64,000 bases of DNA from Micromonospora lupini str. Lupac 08 (lineage in GTDB: Bacteria; Actinomycetota; Actinomycetes; Mycobacteriales; Micromonosporaceae). Positions 7,555 through 15,985 of the stretch are shown piece after piece. Every line of letters starts with the position of its first letter. Positions within the stretch are counted from its first letter, which is position 1. The stretch spans positions 3,275,079 to 3,339,078 of the forward strand of contig NZ_HF570108.1 of assembly GCF_000297395.2 (NCBI RefSeq). The letters run 5' to 3'. The translations under genes and the position numbers were made by a program. The notes under the pieces are model-generated. The model saw only the letters and a program-made list of their open reading frames with translations, was not told the DNA's origin and ran no database searches.

Positions 7555-9072
7555 ATGCCCTCCGACCACGTCGACGTGCTCATCATCGGCGCCGGCCTGT
7601 CCGGCATCGGCGCCGCCTGCCACCTGCGCCGGGACTGCCCCGACAAGACGTACGCGGTGCTGGAGGCACGCGACGCCGTCGGCGGCACCTGGGACCTGTT
7701 CCGCTACCCGGGCGTCCGGTCCGACTCGGACATGTTCACCCTCGGCTACTCGTTCCGGCCGTGGACCGACGCCACGGCCATCGCCGACGGCGCGGCGATC
7801 CGCGCCTACGTGCGGGAGACCGCCCGGGAGTACGACGTGCAGCGGCACATCCGTTTCTCGCACCGGGTGACGCGCGCCGAGTGGGACAGCGACACCGCCC
7901 GCTGGACGGTGCACGCCCGACGCACCGACACGTCCGCGAGCGACACCGCCGGAAGCGACACCGCCCAGACCGTGGTGCTGACCTGCTCGTTCCTGTTCGC
8001 CTGCACCGGCTACTACCGCTACGACGAGGGCTACACGCCGACCCTGCCCGGCGTCGGCGCGTACGCCGGGCGGCTGGTGCACCCGCAGCACTGGCCCGAC
8101 GACCTCGACCACACCGGCAGGCGGGTGGTGGTGATCGGCAGCGGCGCCACCGCAGTGACCCTGGTGCCGGCCATGGCGCGGCGGGCCGCGCACGTGACGA
8201 TGCTGCAACGCTCACCCACGTACGTCATCGCCCTGCCCTCGCGCGACCGGCTGGCCGGCGCGCTGCGACGCTGGCTGCCGGCGAACGCCGCGTATCCCGT
8301 GGTGCGGTGGAAGAACGTGCTGCTCTCCACGGTCACCTTCCAGCTCAGCCGACGCGCGCCCGGCCTCGTCAGGCGGCTGCTGCGGCGGGGCGCGAAGCGT
8401 CGGCTGCCGGTCGGGTACGACGTGGACCGGCACTTCTCGCCCCGCTACGACCCGTGGGACCAGCGGCTCTGCGTGGTACCCGACGGCGACCTGTTCACCG
8501 CCGTGCGGGAGGGCCGGGCCTCGGTGGTGACCGACACCATCGACACGTTCACCACGCACGGCGTCCGGCTGGCCTCCGGCGACGAGCTGCGCGCCGACAT
8601 CGTGGTCACCGCCACCGGGCTCAACCTGCTCGCCCTCGGTGGCCTGACACTGCGCGTGGACGGCGTCGACGTCGACCTGCCCGGCACCGTGGCCTACAAG
8701 GGCATGATGCTCTCCGGCGTGCCGAACTTCGCGCTGACCATCGGCTACACCAACGCGTCGTGGACCCTCAAGGCCGACCTGGTCGCCGATTACGTCTGCC
8801 GGCTGCTGCGCCACCTGGACCGCACCGGCCAGCAGGTCGTCACCCCGCTCCCGCCGCCCGACGCGCGGCGGGTGCCGCTCATCGACCTGCGCTCGGGCTA
8901 CGTGCTGCGCGGCGTTGACGCGTTGCCCAGGCAGGGCGCGCGGGCGCCCTGGCGGCTGCACCAGAACTACGCCCGGGACGTGCTGCTGATGCGGCACGGC
9001 CGGCTCACCGACGAGGGTGTGCGGTTCTCCCACGCCACCCGGGAGAGGAGCACCGATCATGCGCAGGTTTGA
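7555..9072 (+). CDS. Flavin-containing (Baeyer-Villiger-type) monooxygenase
   Basis: 505 residues. FAD-binding Rossmann motif GAGLSGIG (11-19), GGTWDLFRYPGVRSDSDMF as in class B monooxygenases, the Baeyer-Villiger fingerprint in the form YAGRLVHPQHW (170-180), NADPH-binding GSGATA (195-200) and ATGLN near the C-terminus. It should insert one O atom from O2 into a ketone or heteroatom substrate with NADPH. A GAGGAAC Shine-Dalgarno precedes the ATG and TAGTGT at 7518-7523 is a plausible -10. The 3' end overlaps the SDR gene by 14 bp, so the two probably act on one substrate, for example alcohol to ketone to ester. Substrate unknown. Confidence 0.9.
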   Translation: MPSDHVDVLIIGAGLSGIGAACHLRRDCPDKTYAVLEARDAVGGTWDLFRYPGVRSDSDMFTLGYSFRPWTDATAIADGAAIRAYVRETAREYDVQRHIRFSHRVTRAEWDSDTARWTVHARRTDTSASDTAGSDTAQTVVLTCSFLFACTGYYRYDEGYTPTLPGVGAYAGRLVHPQHWPDDLDHTGRRVVVIGSGATAVTLVPAMARRAAHVTMLQRSPTYVIALPSRDRLAGALRRWLPANAAYPVVRWKNVLLSTVTFQLSRRAPGLVRRLLRRGAKRRLPVGYDVDRHFSPRYDPWDQRLCVVPDGDLFTAVREGRASVVTDTIDTFTTHGVRLASGDELRADIVVTATGLNLLALGGLTLRVDGVDVDLPGTVAYKGMMLSGVPNFALTIGYTNASWTLKADLVADYVCRLLRHLDRTGQQVVTPLPPPDARRVPLIDLRSGYVLRGVDALPRQGARAPWRLHQNYARDVLLMRHGRLTDEGVRFSHATRERSTDHAQV

Positions 9073-9934
9073 GTTCGCCGGGGCGACGGCGGTGGTGACC
9101 GGCGCCGCCAGTGGCATCGGCGCGGCGTTGGCGCACGGCCTGGCCGGCCGGGGCAGTGACCTGGTCCTGCTGGACCGCGACGCCGAACGCCTGGACGGCG
9201 TCGCCGCCGCCATCCGCGCCGAGCACCCCGACCGGCAGGTGCACACGTACCGGGTGGACCTCGCCGACGCGGCGGCCACCGCCCGGGTCGCGGTGGAGAT
9301 CGGCCAGCGGCATCCGCGCGTACGGCTGCTGGTGAACAACGCAGGCGTAGGCCTCGGCGGTCGGTTCGACCAGGTGACGTTCGACGAGTTCAGTTGGGTG
9401 ATCGACATCAACTTCCGGGCGGTGGCGCAGCTGACCCATGCGCTGCTGCCCGCCCTGAAGGCCGAGCCGGGCGCGCACCTGGTTAACGTCTCCAGCCTGT
9501 TCGGGCTGATCGCGCCCGCCGGGCAGACCGCGTACGCGGCGAGCAAGTTCGCCGTCCGCGGCCTCACCGAGGCGCTGCGCCACGAGCTCGTCGACGACGG
9601 CATCGGCGTGACGTCGGTGCACCCCGGCGGGATCCGCACCCGGATCACCGAGAACGCCCGGGTCGGCAGCGGCGTGTCGATCGAGGAGTACACCGCCGGC
9701 CGGGCCCAGTTCGAGAAGCTGCTCACCATCGCGCCGGAGCGGGCCGCCGAGGTGATCCTGAGAGGCGTCGAGCGGCGTCGGGGCCGGGTGCTGATCGGCT
9801 GGTCGGCGAAGCTGCCCGACCTGCTGGCCCGGCTCCTACCGGCCTCGTACAACAGGCTGTTGGTCGTCGGCCTCAACCGGGGCGTCGCCCGGCCCGCCCC
9901 GCAGCCCCCGGCGACTGTCGTCGACCCCGCCTGA
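9059..9934 (+). CDS. Short-chain dehydrogenase/reductase (SDR)
   Basis: 291 residues from the ATG at 9059, which has a strong GGAGAGGAG Shine-Dalgarno and lies inside the end of the monooxygenase gene; an upstream in-frame start is not needed. Classical SDR motifs: TGAASGIG cofactor loop (~13-20), NNAG (~93-96), catalytic Ser and YAASK. The C-terminal ~50 residues (RRRGRVLIGW, then a hydrophobic stretch) are like those of SDRs paired with flavin monooxygenases in actinobacteria. Probably interconverts an alcohol and the ketone used by the partner enzyme. Confidence 0.9.
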   Translation: MRRFEFAGATAVVTGAASGIGAALAHGLAGRGSDLVLLDRDAERLDGVAAAIRAEHPDRQVHTYRVDLADAAATARVAVEIGQRHPRVRLLVNNAGVGLGGRFDQVTFDEFSWVIDINFRAVAQLTHALLPALKAEPGAHLVNVSSLFGLIAPAGQTAYAASKFAVRGLTEALRHELVDDGIGVTSVHPGGIRTRITENARVGSGVSIEEYTAGRAQFEKLLTIAPERAAEVILRGVERRRGRVLIGWSAKLPDLLARLLPASYNRLLVVGLNRGVARPAPQPPATVVDPA

Positions 9935-11404
9935 TCACGGCGCGGTGCTGCCCCGCTTCTCCTCCTGCGCGAGCACCGCCTCGCGGTGCTCCGGCTCGTC
10001 GCGGCGGGCCAGCTCCGCGGCGAGCCGCGGGTCGGCCACCAGCCGCTCCCGGTTGCGGTGCAGGAAGCTCTCGAAACCCCCGGTGTACGGGCAGGCCAGC
10101 TCGCCGAGTGCCCGCTCCGGCGTGTAGCGGCAGCCGGCGCAGTAGTCGCTGATCTCGTCGATGTCGGTGCCGTCCACCGCGTACGGGCGGGTGTCCACCC
10201 GGGCCAGGTCGGCGTACTGGCTCATGCCGATGACCGTCGCGTTCATGACCCAGTCGGTGCCGTCGACGAAGCAGCGCTGGAACCAGTCCGCCACCTCGAC
10301 GGGACGCCAGCCGCGCTGCAACGCGTAGTTGCCCAGCACCAGCAGCCGGGGGCTGTGGTGCGTCCACGCCCGGTCCCGGACGGCGGCGAGCACGTCGGCC
10401 AGGCAGCGCGCCTCCACCGCGTCGGCGTCCAACTCGGCGAACCACTGCGGAATCGGCTCGGTCGCGGCCAGCCAGTTGGCGCCCCGGAACTGTGGCTCGT
10501 GGTACCAGTACAACTGCCAGAGGAACTCCCGCCAACCGAGCAGCCCTCGGATGAACGGCTCCACAGCCGTGCGGGGCGCGGCGCCGGACCGCCACGCCTG
10601 CTCGGCGGCGCGTACGGCCGGCTCGGGGTGCAGCAACCCCAGGTTGAACGACGACGACAGCGCCGAGTGCGCGAACAGGGGGTCGTCGGCGCTCATCACG
10701 TCGGCGTAGCGGCCGTAGTCGGGCAGCCGGTACGTCAGGAAGTGCGTCAGCCGGGCCTGCGCCTCGGCGTGCGTGGCAGGGTACTGCCGGGGGCCGTCGC
10801 GGCCGACGAACCGCACCCCGTCGGCCTCCCACCGGTCCAGATCGCGGCGGACCTGCGCGTCGATGTCGTCCTCGACGATCGGCGGCGGAGGCGGTGGCGT
10901 CGCCGGCACGGCCGCCGCCTCCGCGCGGGGTCGACGCGGCGCCGGGGCGCCACCGGACCCACGGGCCGGCCCGCTCAGCACGTGGTGCCAGCGACGGGCC
11001 TGCCGGTAGAAGTCGGCCATCCGCAGCGGGCCCCGGCGGGTGCGGTCCGCCCAGGCCACGAAGTCGGCCTGGCCGGTGATGAAGCCGCGCGGCGGCAGCA
11101 CCGTCAACCCGGGCACCGAGCGGGCGAAACCCAACGCGGCCCGGGAGTGCGGGTGGCACACCTCCACCGGCTCGGGGACCTGGGCGAGGGCCTCGCGGAA
11201 CGTGTCGGTACGCAGCAGCAGCGCCCGGTCGCCCAACTCGGCGGCGCGGTGTCGCACTCCGGAGAGGATCAGGTGCGCCTTCTGCCGGTGCATCGGCCGA
11301 CGGCGAAAGAGCTCCCGGACCTCCACCAGCAGGGCCGGTTGATCGGGGTCGTCGAGGAAATGTGGCCCGAGTTGATCGGCCAGCAACCATCGGCGGCGAA
11401 GCAT
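9935..11404 (-). CDS. FeS-BCP cryptochrome/photolyase (PhrB/CryB-like)
   Basis: 489 residues. N-terminal Rossmann domain (LLADQLGPHF, residues ~7-16) typical of the 'deoxyribodipyrimidine photolyase-related' group, then an alpha-helical FAD domain (RGLLGWREFLWQLYW; HHSPRLLVLGNYALQRGW; WVMNATVIGMSQYADL). Four cysteines at the places of the [4Fe-4S] ligands: the Cys of WFQRCF, the two of DYCAGC and that of LACPYT. Characterised members repair (6-4) photoproducts or act as cryptochromes. A proline-rich insert (~170-185) lies between the domains. Ends 1 bp from the convergent SDR stop. A light-responsive enzyme, notable because a B12 photosensor-like protein lies at 51.6 kb. Confidence 0.92.
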   Translation of the reverse strand: MLRRRWLLADQLGPHFLDDPDQPALLVEVRELFRRRPMHRQKAHLILSGVRHRAAELGDRALLLRTDTFREALAQVPEPVEVCHPHSRAALGFARSVPGLTVLPPRGFITGQADFVAWADRTRRGPLRMADFYRQARRWHHVLSGPARGSGGAPAPRRPRAEAAAVPATPPPPPPIVEDDIDAQVRRDLDRWEADGVRFVGRDGPRQYPATHAEAQARLTHFLTYRLPDYGRYADVMSADDPLFAHSALSSSFNLGLLHPEPAVRAAEQAWRSGAAPRTAVEPFIRGLLGWREFLWQLYWYHEPQFRGANWLAATEPIPQWFAELDADAVEARCLADVLAAVRDRAWTHHSPRLLVLGNYALQRGWRPVEVADWFQRCFVDGTDWVMNATVIGMSQYADLARVDTRPYAVDGTDIDEISDYCAGCRYTPERALGELACPYTGGFESFLHRNRERLVADPRLAAELARRDEPEHREAVLAQEEKRGSTAP

Positions 11405-11463
11405 GCCGCAATTCTGCCCACTTTCGGGCCGTATCGCGCGCCGGCAGGCCGGTTGGTCGATGT

Positions 11464-11484
11464 CTGATCCAGATCGGGGATCAG
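11464..11484. promoter_or_regulatory. Short inverted repeat between LtrA and photolyase genes
   Basis: CTGATCC-N7-GGATCAG, 7-bp arms, overlapping the last codon and stop of the LtrA gene and about 60 bp upstream of the photolyase ATG on the same strand. It may be an operator of the photolyase gene or a weak terminator. Weak evidence. Confidence 0.25.
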
Positions 11485-12656
11485 GACGTGAGCGTCGCGG
11501 ACGCCCCGGCGTCGCGTCCGCGCAGCAGCACCGTCAGCGTCACGAGGGCGACAAGCAACAGCGCGAGCACCTGCACCGGTGCCGGACCCAGCGGCACGAG
11601 CAGCGCCAGTCCGGCGACGACCGGGTAGGCGACGACCACCGCGCCGTGCTGCTGGCGGCGGACGAGCAGCACCCAGACGGTCAGCAGGTAGACCGCGATC
11701 GGCACGGCCACCGCGTAGGCGGCGGTCGTCGCGGAGACGTGCGCGAGGTGCCGCTCGTGGTCCACCGCCACGGGCAGGCCGGCCCCGACCGCGGCGATCG
11801 CCCCGAAGATCAGGTAGTGGCCGTAGCCCCAGATCAGCGAGTACGGCAACCGGTCCGGCGCCTCGACCGGGCGGTCGAAGTAGAGCCACCAGAGCGCGAA
11901 CACGATGAGCGTGCCGGCCGCCGCGAGCGCCCAGAGACCGTGGTCGCCCGCGTCGAGCCCGGTCTGGATCGCCACCGAGATCGCCAGCACCGCCTCGCCG
12001 AGCACGATCAGCGTGAACAGCCCGTACCGCTCGCCGATGTGCCCGGGGTGCCACGGGGTCATCCCGGGACGCTCGGCCACCGCCGGCACCAGCAGGTCGG
12101 CGAGCGCCAGCAGCACGAATGCCGCGACGCCCCAGCCGTCGGGCAGCGCCAACCGCAGCAGCCAGCCGAGCTGCACCACTGTCACGCCGACCGCGTAGCG
12201 GCGTGCCGCCGCGCGGTGCGCCGGATCGCCGGCGGCCGCTCGGATCCACTGTGCGACGGCGGCCAGTCGCATCACCACGTACCCGTAGGTGATGACGCTG
12301 AAGTCGCCGTCGGTGAAGGCTCGCGGCACCCCGGCGGCCAGGATCAACGCCCCGGTGATCTGCACCAGCGTGGTGATCCGGTAGACGTCGTCGTCGGTGT
12401 CGTACGCCGAGGCGAACCAGGTGAAGTTCATCCACGACCACCAGATCGCGAAGAACACCATCAGGTAGCTGGGCAGCGCGTGGGCGAGGTGGCCCTCGGC
12501 CACGTCGTGGTGCAGGCTGGACGCGGCCTGCGCCACGGCCACCACGAAACACAGGTCGAAGAAGAGCTCCAGCGGTGTGGCGGCGCGGTGCTGCTCGTCG
12601 CGGCGGCGGGGCCGCATCGGCCGGTAGAACGGCCGTACCGAACGACTGTGGGTCAC
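11481..12656 (-). CDS. Low temperature requirement protein A (LtrA) family membrane protein
   Basis: 391 residues with about ten hydrophobic segments. Hallmarks of LtrA: TPLELFFDLCFVVAVAQ near the N-terminus (~27-43) and HIGERYGLFTLIVLGEAVLA in the middle (~205-225). The biochemical role of LtrA is not established; it was named for growth of Listeria at low temperature. Located in the cytoplasmic membrane. Same strand as the photolyase gene, 76 bp apart, so co-transcription is possible. Confidence 0.9.
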   Translation of the reverse strand: MTHSRSVRPFYRPMRPRRRDEQHRAATPLELFFDLCFVVAVAQAASSLHHDVAEGHLAHALPSYLMVFFAIWWSWMNFTWFASAYDTDDDVYRITTLVQITGALILAAGVPRAFTDGDFSVITYGYVVMRLAAVAQWIRAAAGDPAHRAAARRYAVGVTVVQLGWLLRLALPDGWGVAAFVLLALADLLVPAVAERPGMTPWHPGHIGERYGLFTLIVLGEAVLAISVAIQTGLDAGDHGLWALAAAGTLIVFALWWLYFDRPVEAPDRLPYSLIWGYGHYLIFGAIAAVGAGLPVAVDHERHLAHVSATTAAYAVAVPIAVYLLTVWVLLVRRQQHGAVVVAYPVVAGLALLVPLGPAPVQVLALLLVALVTLTVLLRGRDAGASATLTS

Positions 12657-12725
12657 CGCAGCTCCTCAGGCCGACCGCCGGGTCGCCCACACGATAACGG
12701 GTGCCGCCGACGCGATTCGCCCAGG

Positions 12726-13145
12726 TCAGCCGCGCCGACGGCCGTGGCTGAAACCCTCCAGCAGCAGGGTCAGGCCGGCGCCGACCAGCCAGACGTCCTT
12801 GGCCAGCCCCGCGCCCTGCTGGGTCGGCCGGATGCTGCCCGGCTCGCGCATCCCCGGCGTCTTCAGGTAGAGCTGCACGAGGCCGGCGCCGAACGCGGTC
12901 AGGCCCAGCCCCACCAGGGGCGCCGGGACGAACGGCGCGAGCAGCGCCGCCCCCAGGGCGATCTCGGAGTACGACAGCAGCTTGGCGAACCGCGGCGGCT
13001 CCAACTGGCCGAGCTGCGGCATGGCCGCCACCGCCATCCCGTGCATGGCCTGCGCGGCCTCGCCCTCCAGGTTCCGCTTGCCCAGACCCGAGTTGAGGAA
13101 GTACGCGCCGATGCTGACCCGCAGCGGCAGGTGCGCGAATTTCAT
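12726..13145 (-). CDS. DoxX-like small membrane protein
   Basis: 139 residues from an ATG with AGGAGTGATC directly upstream; a longer open frame exists but the strong Shine-Dalgarno decides this start. Four hydrophobic segments with the DoxX-like beginning LPLRVSIGAYFLNSGLGK. DoxX-type proteins are small quinone-pool or redox-associated membrane proteins of poorly known function. Divergent from the mycothiol dehydrogenase gene, with about 190 bp between. Confidence 0.72.
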   Translation of the reverse strand: MKFAHLPLRVSIGAYFLNSGLGKRNLEGEAAQAMHGMAVAAMPQLGQLEPPRFAKLLSYSEIALGAALLAPFVPAPLVGLGLTAFGAGLVQLYLKTPGMREPGSIRPTQQGAGLAKDVWLVGAGLTLLLEGFSHGRRRG

Positions 13146-13332
13146 GATCACTCCTGGTGGCCGTGGTCCGAATTGTGGCCCGCGTACCCCGCGTGCCAGC
13201 CGATAACCCGCCGCCCGGCCGACTGGGCCGGCCGTGATGATCGCGGTAGGTTCGCCGGGGGCCCACCGCCGAGCCCGGTTCACCCGCCTGCCCGGCGTCC
13301 GGTCCCGCCGCACACCACCAGCAGGAGGCGAA

Positions 13333-14418
13333 GTGAGCCAGGAAGTCCGGGGAGTCATCTCCCGCAGCAAGGGCGCACCGGTCGAGGTCACCACCATCGT
13401 GGTGCCCGATCCCGGCCCCGGTGAGGCGATCGTCCGGATCCAGTCCTGCGGGGTCTGCCACACCGACCTGCACTACCGCGAGGGTGGCATCAACGACGAC
13501 TACCCGTTCCTGCTCGGGCACGAGGCGGCGGGCGTCGTCGAGCAGGTGGGGGAGGGCGTCACCGACGTCGCCCCGGGCGATTTCGTGGTGCTCAACTGGC
13601 GGGCCGTCTGTGGCGTCTGCCGGGCCTGCCGCCGGGGCCGGCCCTGGTACTGCTTCAACACCCACAACGCCGCGCAGCGGATGACCCTCACCGACGGCAC
13701 GGAACTCGCCCCGGCGCTGGGCATCGGCGCGTTCGCCGAGAAGACGCTCGTGCACGCCGGCCAGTGCACCAAGGTGAACCCGGCCGCCCGACCGGCCGCC
13801 GTGGGCCTGCTCGGCTGCGGCGTGATGGCCGGGCTGGGCGCGGCGATGAACACCGGCAACGTGACCCGCGGCGACTCGGTCGCGGTGATCGGCTGCGGCG
13901 GTGTCGGGGACGCGGCGGTCGTCGGCGCGGCCCTCGCCGGCGCCACCACGATCGTCGCAGTGGACACCGACAGCCGCAAGCTGGACTGGGCCCGCCAGTT
14001 CGGCGCCACCCACACCGTGAACGCCTCCGAGACCGACCCGGTCGAGGCGATCCGTGCCGCCACCGGCGGTTTCGGCGCCGACGTGGTGATCGACGCGGTG
14101 GGCCGACCGGAGACGTGGAAGCAGGCGTTCTACGCCCGGGACCTGGCCGGCACTGTCGTGCTGGTCGGCGTGCCGACCCCGCAGATGCAGATCGAGCTGC
14201 CGCTGCTGGACGTCTTCGGTCGCGGCGGCGCCCTCAAGTCCAGCTGGTACGGCGACTGCCTGCCCAGCCGGGACTTCCCGATGCTCACCGACCTGTACCT
14301 GCAGGGTCGTCTCGACCTGGACGCCTTCGTCACCGAGGAGATCGCCCTCGACCAGGTCGAGAACGCCTTCGACCGGATGCACCACGGGGACGTGCTCCGC
14401 TCGGTGGTGGTGTTCTGA
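13333..14418 (+). CDS. S-(hydroxymethyl)mycothiol dehydrogenase (mycothiol-dependent formaldehyde dehydrogenase)
   Basis: 361 residues from the GTG at 13333, which is preceded by GGAGGCGAA; the open frame upstream is not used. Zinc-dependent MDR family: catalytic Zn ligands in [10 protein letters not shown] and GHEAAG, four structural-Zn cysteines in [18 protein letters not shown]-binding GCGGVGDAA. The segment [26 protein letters not shown] is typical of the mycothiol-specific group (MscR/AdhE2). It oxidises the adduct of formaldehyde and mycothiol. The stop overlaps the next ATG (TGATG), so it is coupled to the MBL hydrolase. Confidence 0.92.
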   Translation: MSQEVRGVISRSKGAPVEVTTIVVPDPGPGEAIVRIQSCGVCHTDLHYREGGINDDYPFLLGHEAAGVVEQVGEGVTDVAPGDFVVLNWRAVCGVCRACRRGRPWYCFNTHNAAQRMTLTDGTELAPALGIGAFAEKTLVHAGQCTKVNPAARPAAVGLLGCGVMAGLGAAMNTGNVTRGDSVAVIGCGGVGDAAVVGAALAGATTIVAVDTDSRKLDWARQFGATHTVNASETDPVEAIRAATGGFGADVVIDAVGRPETWKQAFYARDLAGTVVLVGVPTPQMQIELPLLDVFGRGGALKSSWYGDCLPSRDFPMLTDLYLQGRLDLDAFVTEEIALDQVENAFDRMHHGDVLRSVVVF

Positions 14419-15047
14419 TGACCGTCCGCATCGACCGCGCGGTCACCTCCGGCACGTTCTCCCTGGACGGCCAGACGTTCGAGGTGGACAACAACGTCTG
14501 GGTGATCGGCGACGACGCCGAGTGCGTCATCCTCGACGCGCCACACGACGTGGCCGCGATCCTCGCGCTGGTGGGCGATCGTCGGGTCCGGGCCATCCTG
14601 GCCACCCACGCCCACGACGACCACGTGCGGGTGGCCCCCGAGTTGGCCGAGGCCACCGGCGCTCCGGTGCTGCTGCACGCCGCCGACCGGGTGCTCTGGG
14701 ACCTGGTCCACCCCCACCTGCCGCCGCACGGCGAGTTGCAGGACGGGCAGAGCATCGAGGTGGCCGGCACCGAGCTGCGGGTGCTGCACACCCCCGGGCA
14801 CAGTCCCGGCGCGTGCAGCTTCCACGCCCCGGACCTGGGAGCGGTGTTCACCGGCGACACCCTGTTCCAGGGCGGGCCGGGCGCGACCGGGCGCTCGTAC
14901 AGCGACTTCGACACCATCGTGCAGTCGATCCGTACCCGGCTGCTGACCCTGCCCGCGGAGACGGTCGTGCACACCGGTCACGGCGACGACACCACGATCG
15001 GCGCGGAGGCCCCGCACCTGCCGGAGTGGTTGGCACGCGGGCACTGA
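14418..15047 (+). CDS. Metallo-beta-lactamase-fold hydrolase, probable S-formylmycothiol thioesterase partner
   Basis: 209 residues. The metal site THAHDDH (~58-64) is the HxHxDH motif; further ligands lie in HTPGHSPG, FTGDTLF and the final GHGDDT. It resembles glyoxalase-II-type thioesterases. It is translationally coupled to the mycothiol formaldehyde dehydrogenase, a conserved pairing in actinobacteria, so it most likely hydrolyses S-formylmycothiol to formate plus mycothiol. The thioesterase role is inferred from context. Confidence 0.88.
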   Translation: MTVRIDRAVTSGTFSLDGQTFEVDNNVWVIGDDAECVILDAPHDVAAILALVGDRRVRAILATHAHDDHVRVAPELAEATGAPVLLHAADRVLWDLVHPHLPPHGELQDGQSIEVAGTELRVLHTPGHSPGACSFHAPDLGAVFTGDTLFQGGPGATGRSYSDFDTIVQSIRTRLLTLPAETVVHTGHGDDTTIGAEAPHLPEWLARGH

Positions 15048-15049
15048 CC

Positions 15050-15478
15050 TCAGCGTTCGTCGGCGGCGCCCAGCACCGGCTTGACGTCCAGGACGGGGGT
15101 GCCGTCCAGGGCCTCCAGGTCGGCCACCTCGACGCGCAGCCCGTCCACCGCCAGCACCCGTACCCGGTGCAGGCCGATCGGGTTGGGCCGGTGCGGGGAG
15201 CGGGTGCTGAACACGCCCGTGCGGGGGCGGGTCTCGTCACCGCGCGGGTGCACGGCCAGCACGTCGCGCCGGGCGCGGTCCAGCCAGGTCAGCACCAGCA
15301 GCTCCGCGCCGGCCGACAGGTCGCTCAGGGCCTGCTCGACCCGCGGGTCGAAGATCAACCAGGCCGTCGGGGCGCCCTCGTCGCCCTGCCGGGGCGCGCT
15401 CGCCGCGTCGGTGAGCGGCGAGGCGACCCGACCGACCGGGCGCAGCAGGTACGCGTCGTCGCCGTACGTCTCGACCAT
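15050..15478 (-). CDS. TrmO/TsaA-like tRNA (N6-threonylcarbamoyl-A37) methyltransferase
   Basis: 142 residues. The VirR/YaeB-fold signature FSTRSPHRPNPIGLH (~90-104) is diagnostic, with the ARRDVLAVHPRGD segment just before and LEALDGTPVLDVKPVL at the end. In E. coli TrmO methylates the t6A at position 37 of tRNA(Thr) with SAM. Short version without the C-terminal domain, as is usual in actinobacteria. The stop is 2 bp from the convergent MBL gene stop. Confidence 0.88.
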   Translation of the reverse strand: MVETYGDDAYLLRPVGRVASPLTDAASAPRQGDEGAPTAWLIFDPRVEQALSDLSAGAELLVLTWLDRARRDVLAVHPRGDETRPRTGVFSTRSPHRPNPIGLHRVRVLAVDGLRVEVADLEALDGTPVLDVKPVLGAADER

Positions 15479-15519
15479 CGTCGCTCCCTTCCGGACAATG
15501 TGTCAGCCTAGGGCGTTGT

Positions 15520-15525
15520 TAGGAT
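15520..15525 (+). promoter_or_regulatory. TAGGAT -10 box for a leaderless transcript of the VOC gene
   Basis: TAGGAT is followed by 7 bp and then the ATG at 15533; no Shine-Dalgarno precedes this ATG. Consistent with a leaderless mRNA. A TAGGCT on the opposite strand (15506-15511) could serve the divergent TrmO gene. Confidence 0.4.
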
Positions 15526-15532
15526 CCGGCGC

Positions 15533-15985
15533 ATGGCCGCCGAGCACCCCGTACCCGCCGTCCGTCAGCTGCGCCTCGTCGTGGAGGCAGCCGACCACGA
15601 GGCAGCGGTGGCGTTCTACCGGGACGCCCTCGGCCTGCCCGAGGAGGCGGCGTTCACCGGCGACGGGGACGCCCGGGTGGTGATCCTGGACGCCGGTCGG
15701 GCCACCCTGGAGATCGCCAACCCGGCGCAGAAGCGCATGATCGACGAGGTCGAGGTGGGCCGGCAGGTCGCCCCGCGCATCCGGGTGGCCTTCGAGGTGG
15801 ACGACGCGCGGGCGACCACGGCCCGTCTGGTCGCCGCCGGGGCGAGCGAGATCGCGCCGCCGACGCGTACACCGTGGCAGTCGCTGAACTCCCGCCTGGA
15901 CGCCCCGGCGGACCTGCAGATCACCGTCTTCGAGGAGCTGGCCGCGCCGGCAGCCGTGGACCCCGGCCATGACGGCGACGTCTGA
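15533..15985 (+). CDS. VOC/glyoxalase superfamily protein
   Basis: 150 residues with the paired beta-alpha-beta-beta-beta layout of VOC proteins: RQLRLVVEAADHEAAVAFYRDALGLP at the start, VVILDAGRATLEIA, RIRVAFEVDDARATTARLVAAGA and a final NSRLDAPADLQITVFEEL. The glutamates of LEIA and TVFEE could be metal ligands. Substrate unknown. The 3' end overlaps the DUF3626-like gene by 17 bp. Confidence 0.82.
   Translation: MAAEHPVPAVRQLRLVVEAADHEAAVAFYRDALGLPEEAAFTGDGDARVVILDAGRATLEIANPAQKRMIDEVEVGRQVAPRIRVAFEVDDARATTARLVAAGASEIAPPTRTPWQSLNSRLDAPADLQITVFEELAAPAAVDPGHDGDV

Noticed and set aside
13234..13332. N-terminal extension of the mycothiol dehydrogenase
   Set aside because: The GGAGG site directly before the GTG at 13333 and the normal family N-terminus (SQEVRGVI) make the longer start unlikely.
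11269..14385. Minus-strand open frame spanning the photolyase end, LtrA, DoxX-like and mycothiol dehydrogenase genes
   Set aside because: It runs through four recognisable genes in another frame or strand and has Arg/Ala/Gly composition typical of shadow frames.
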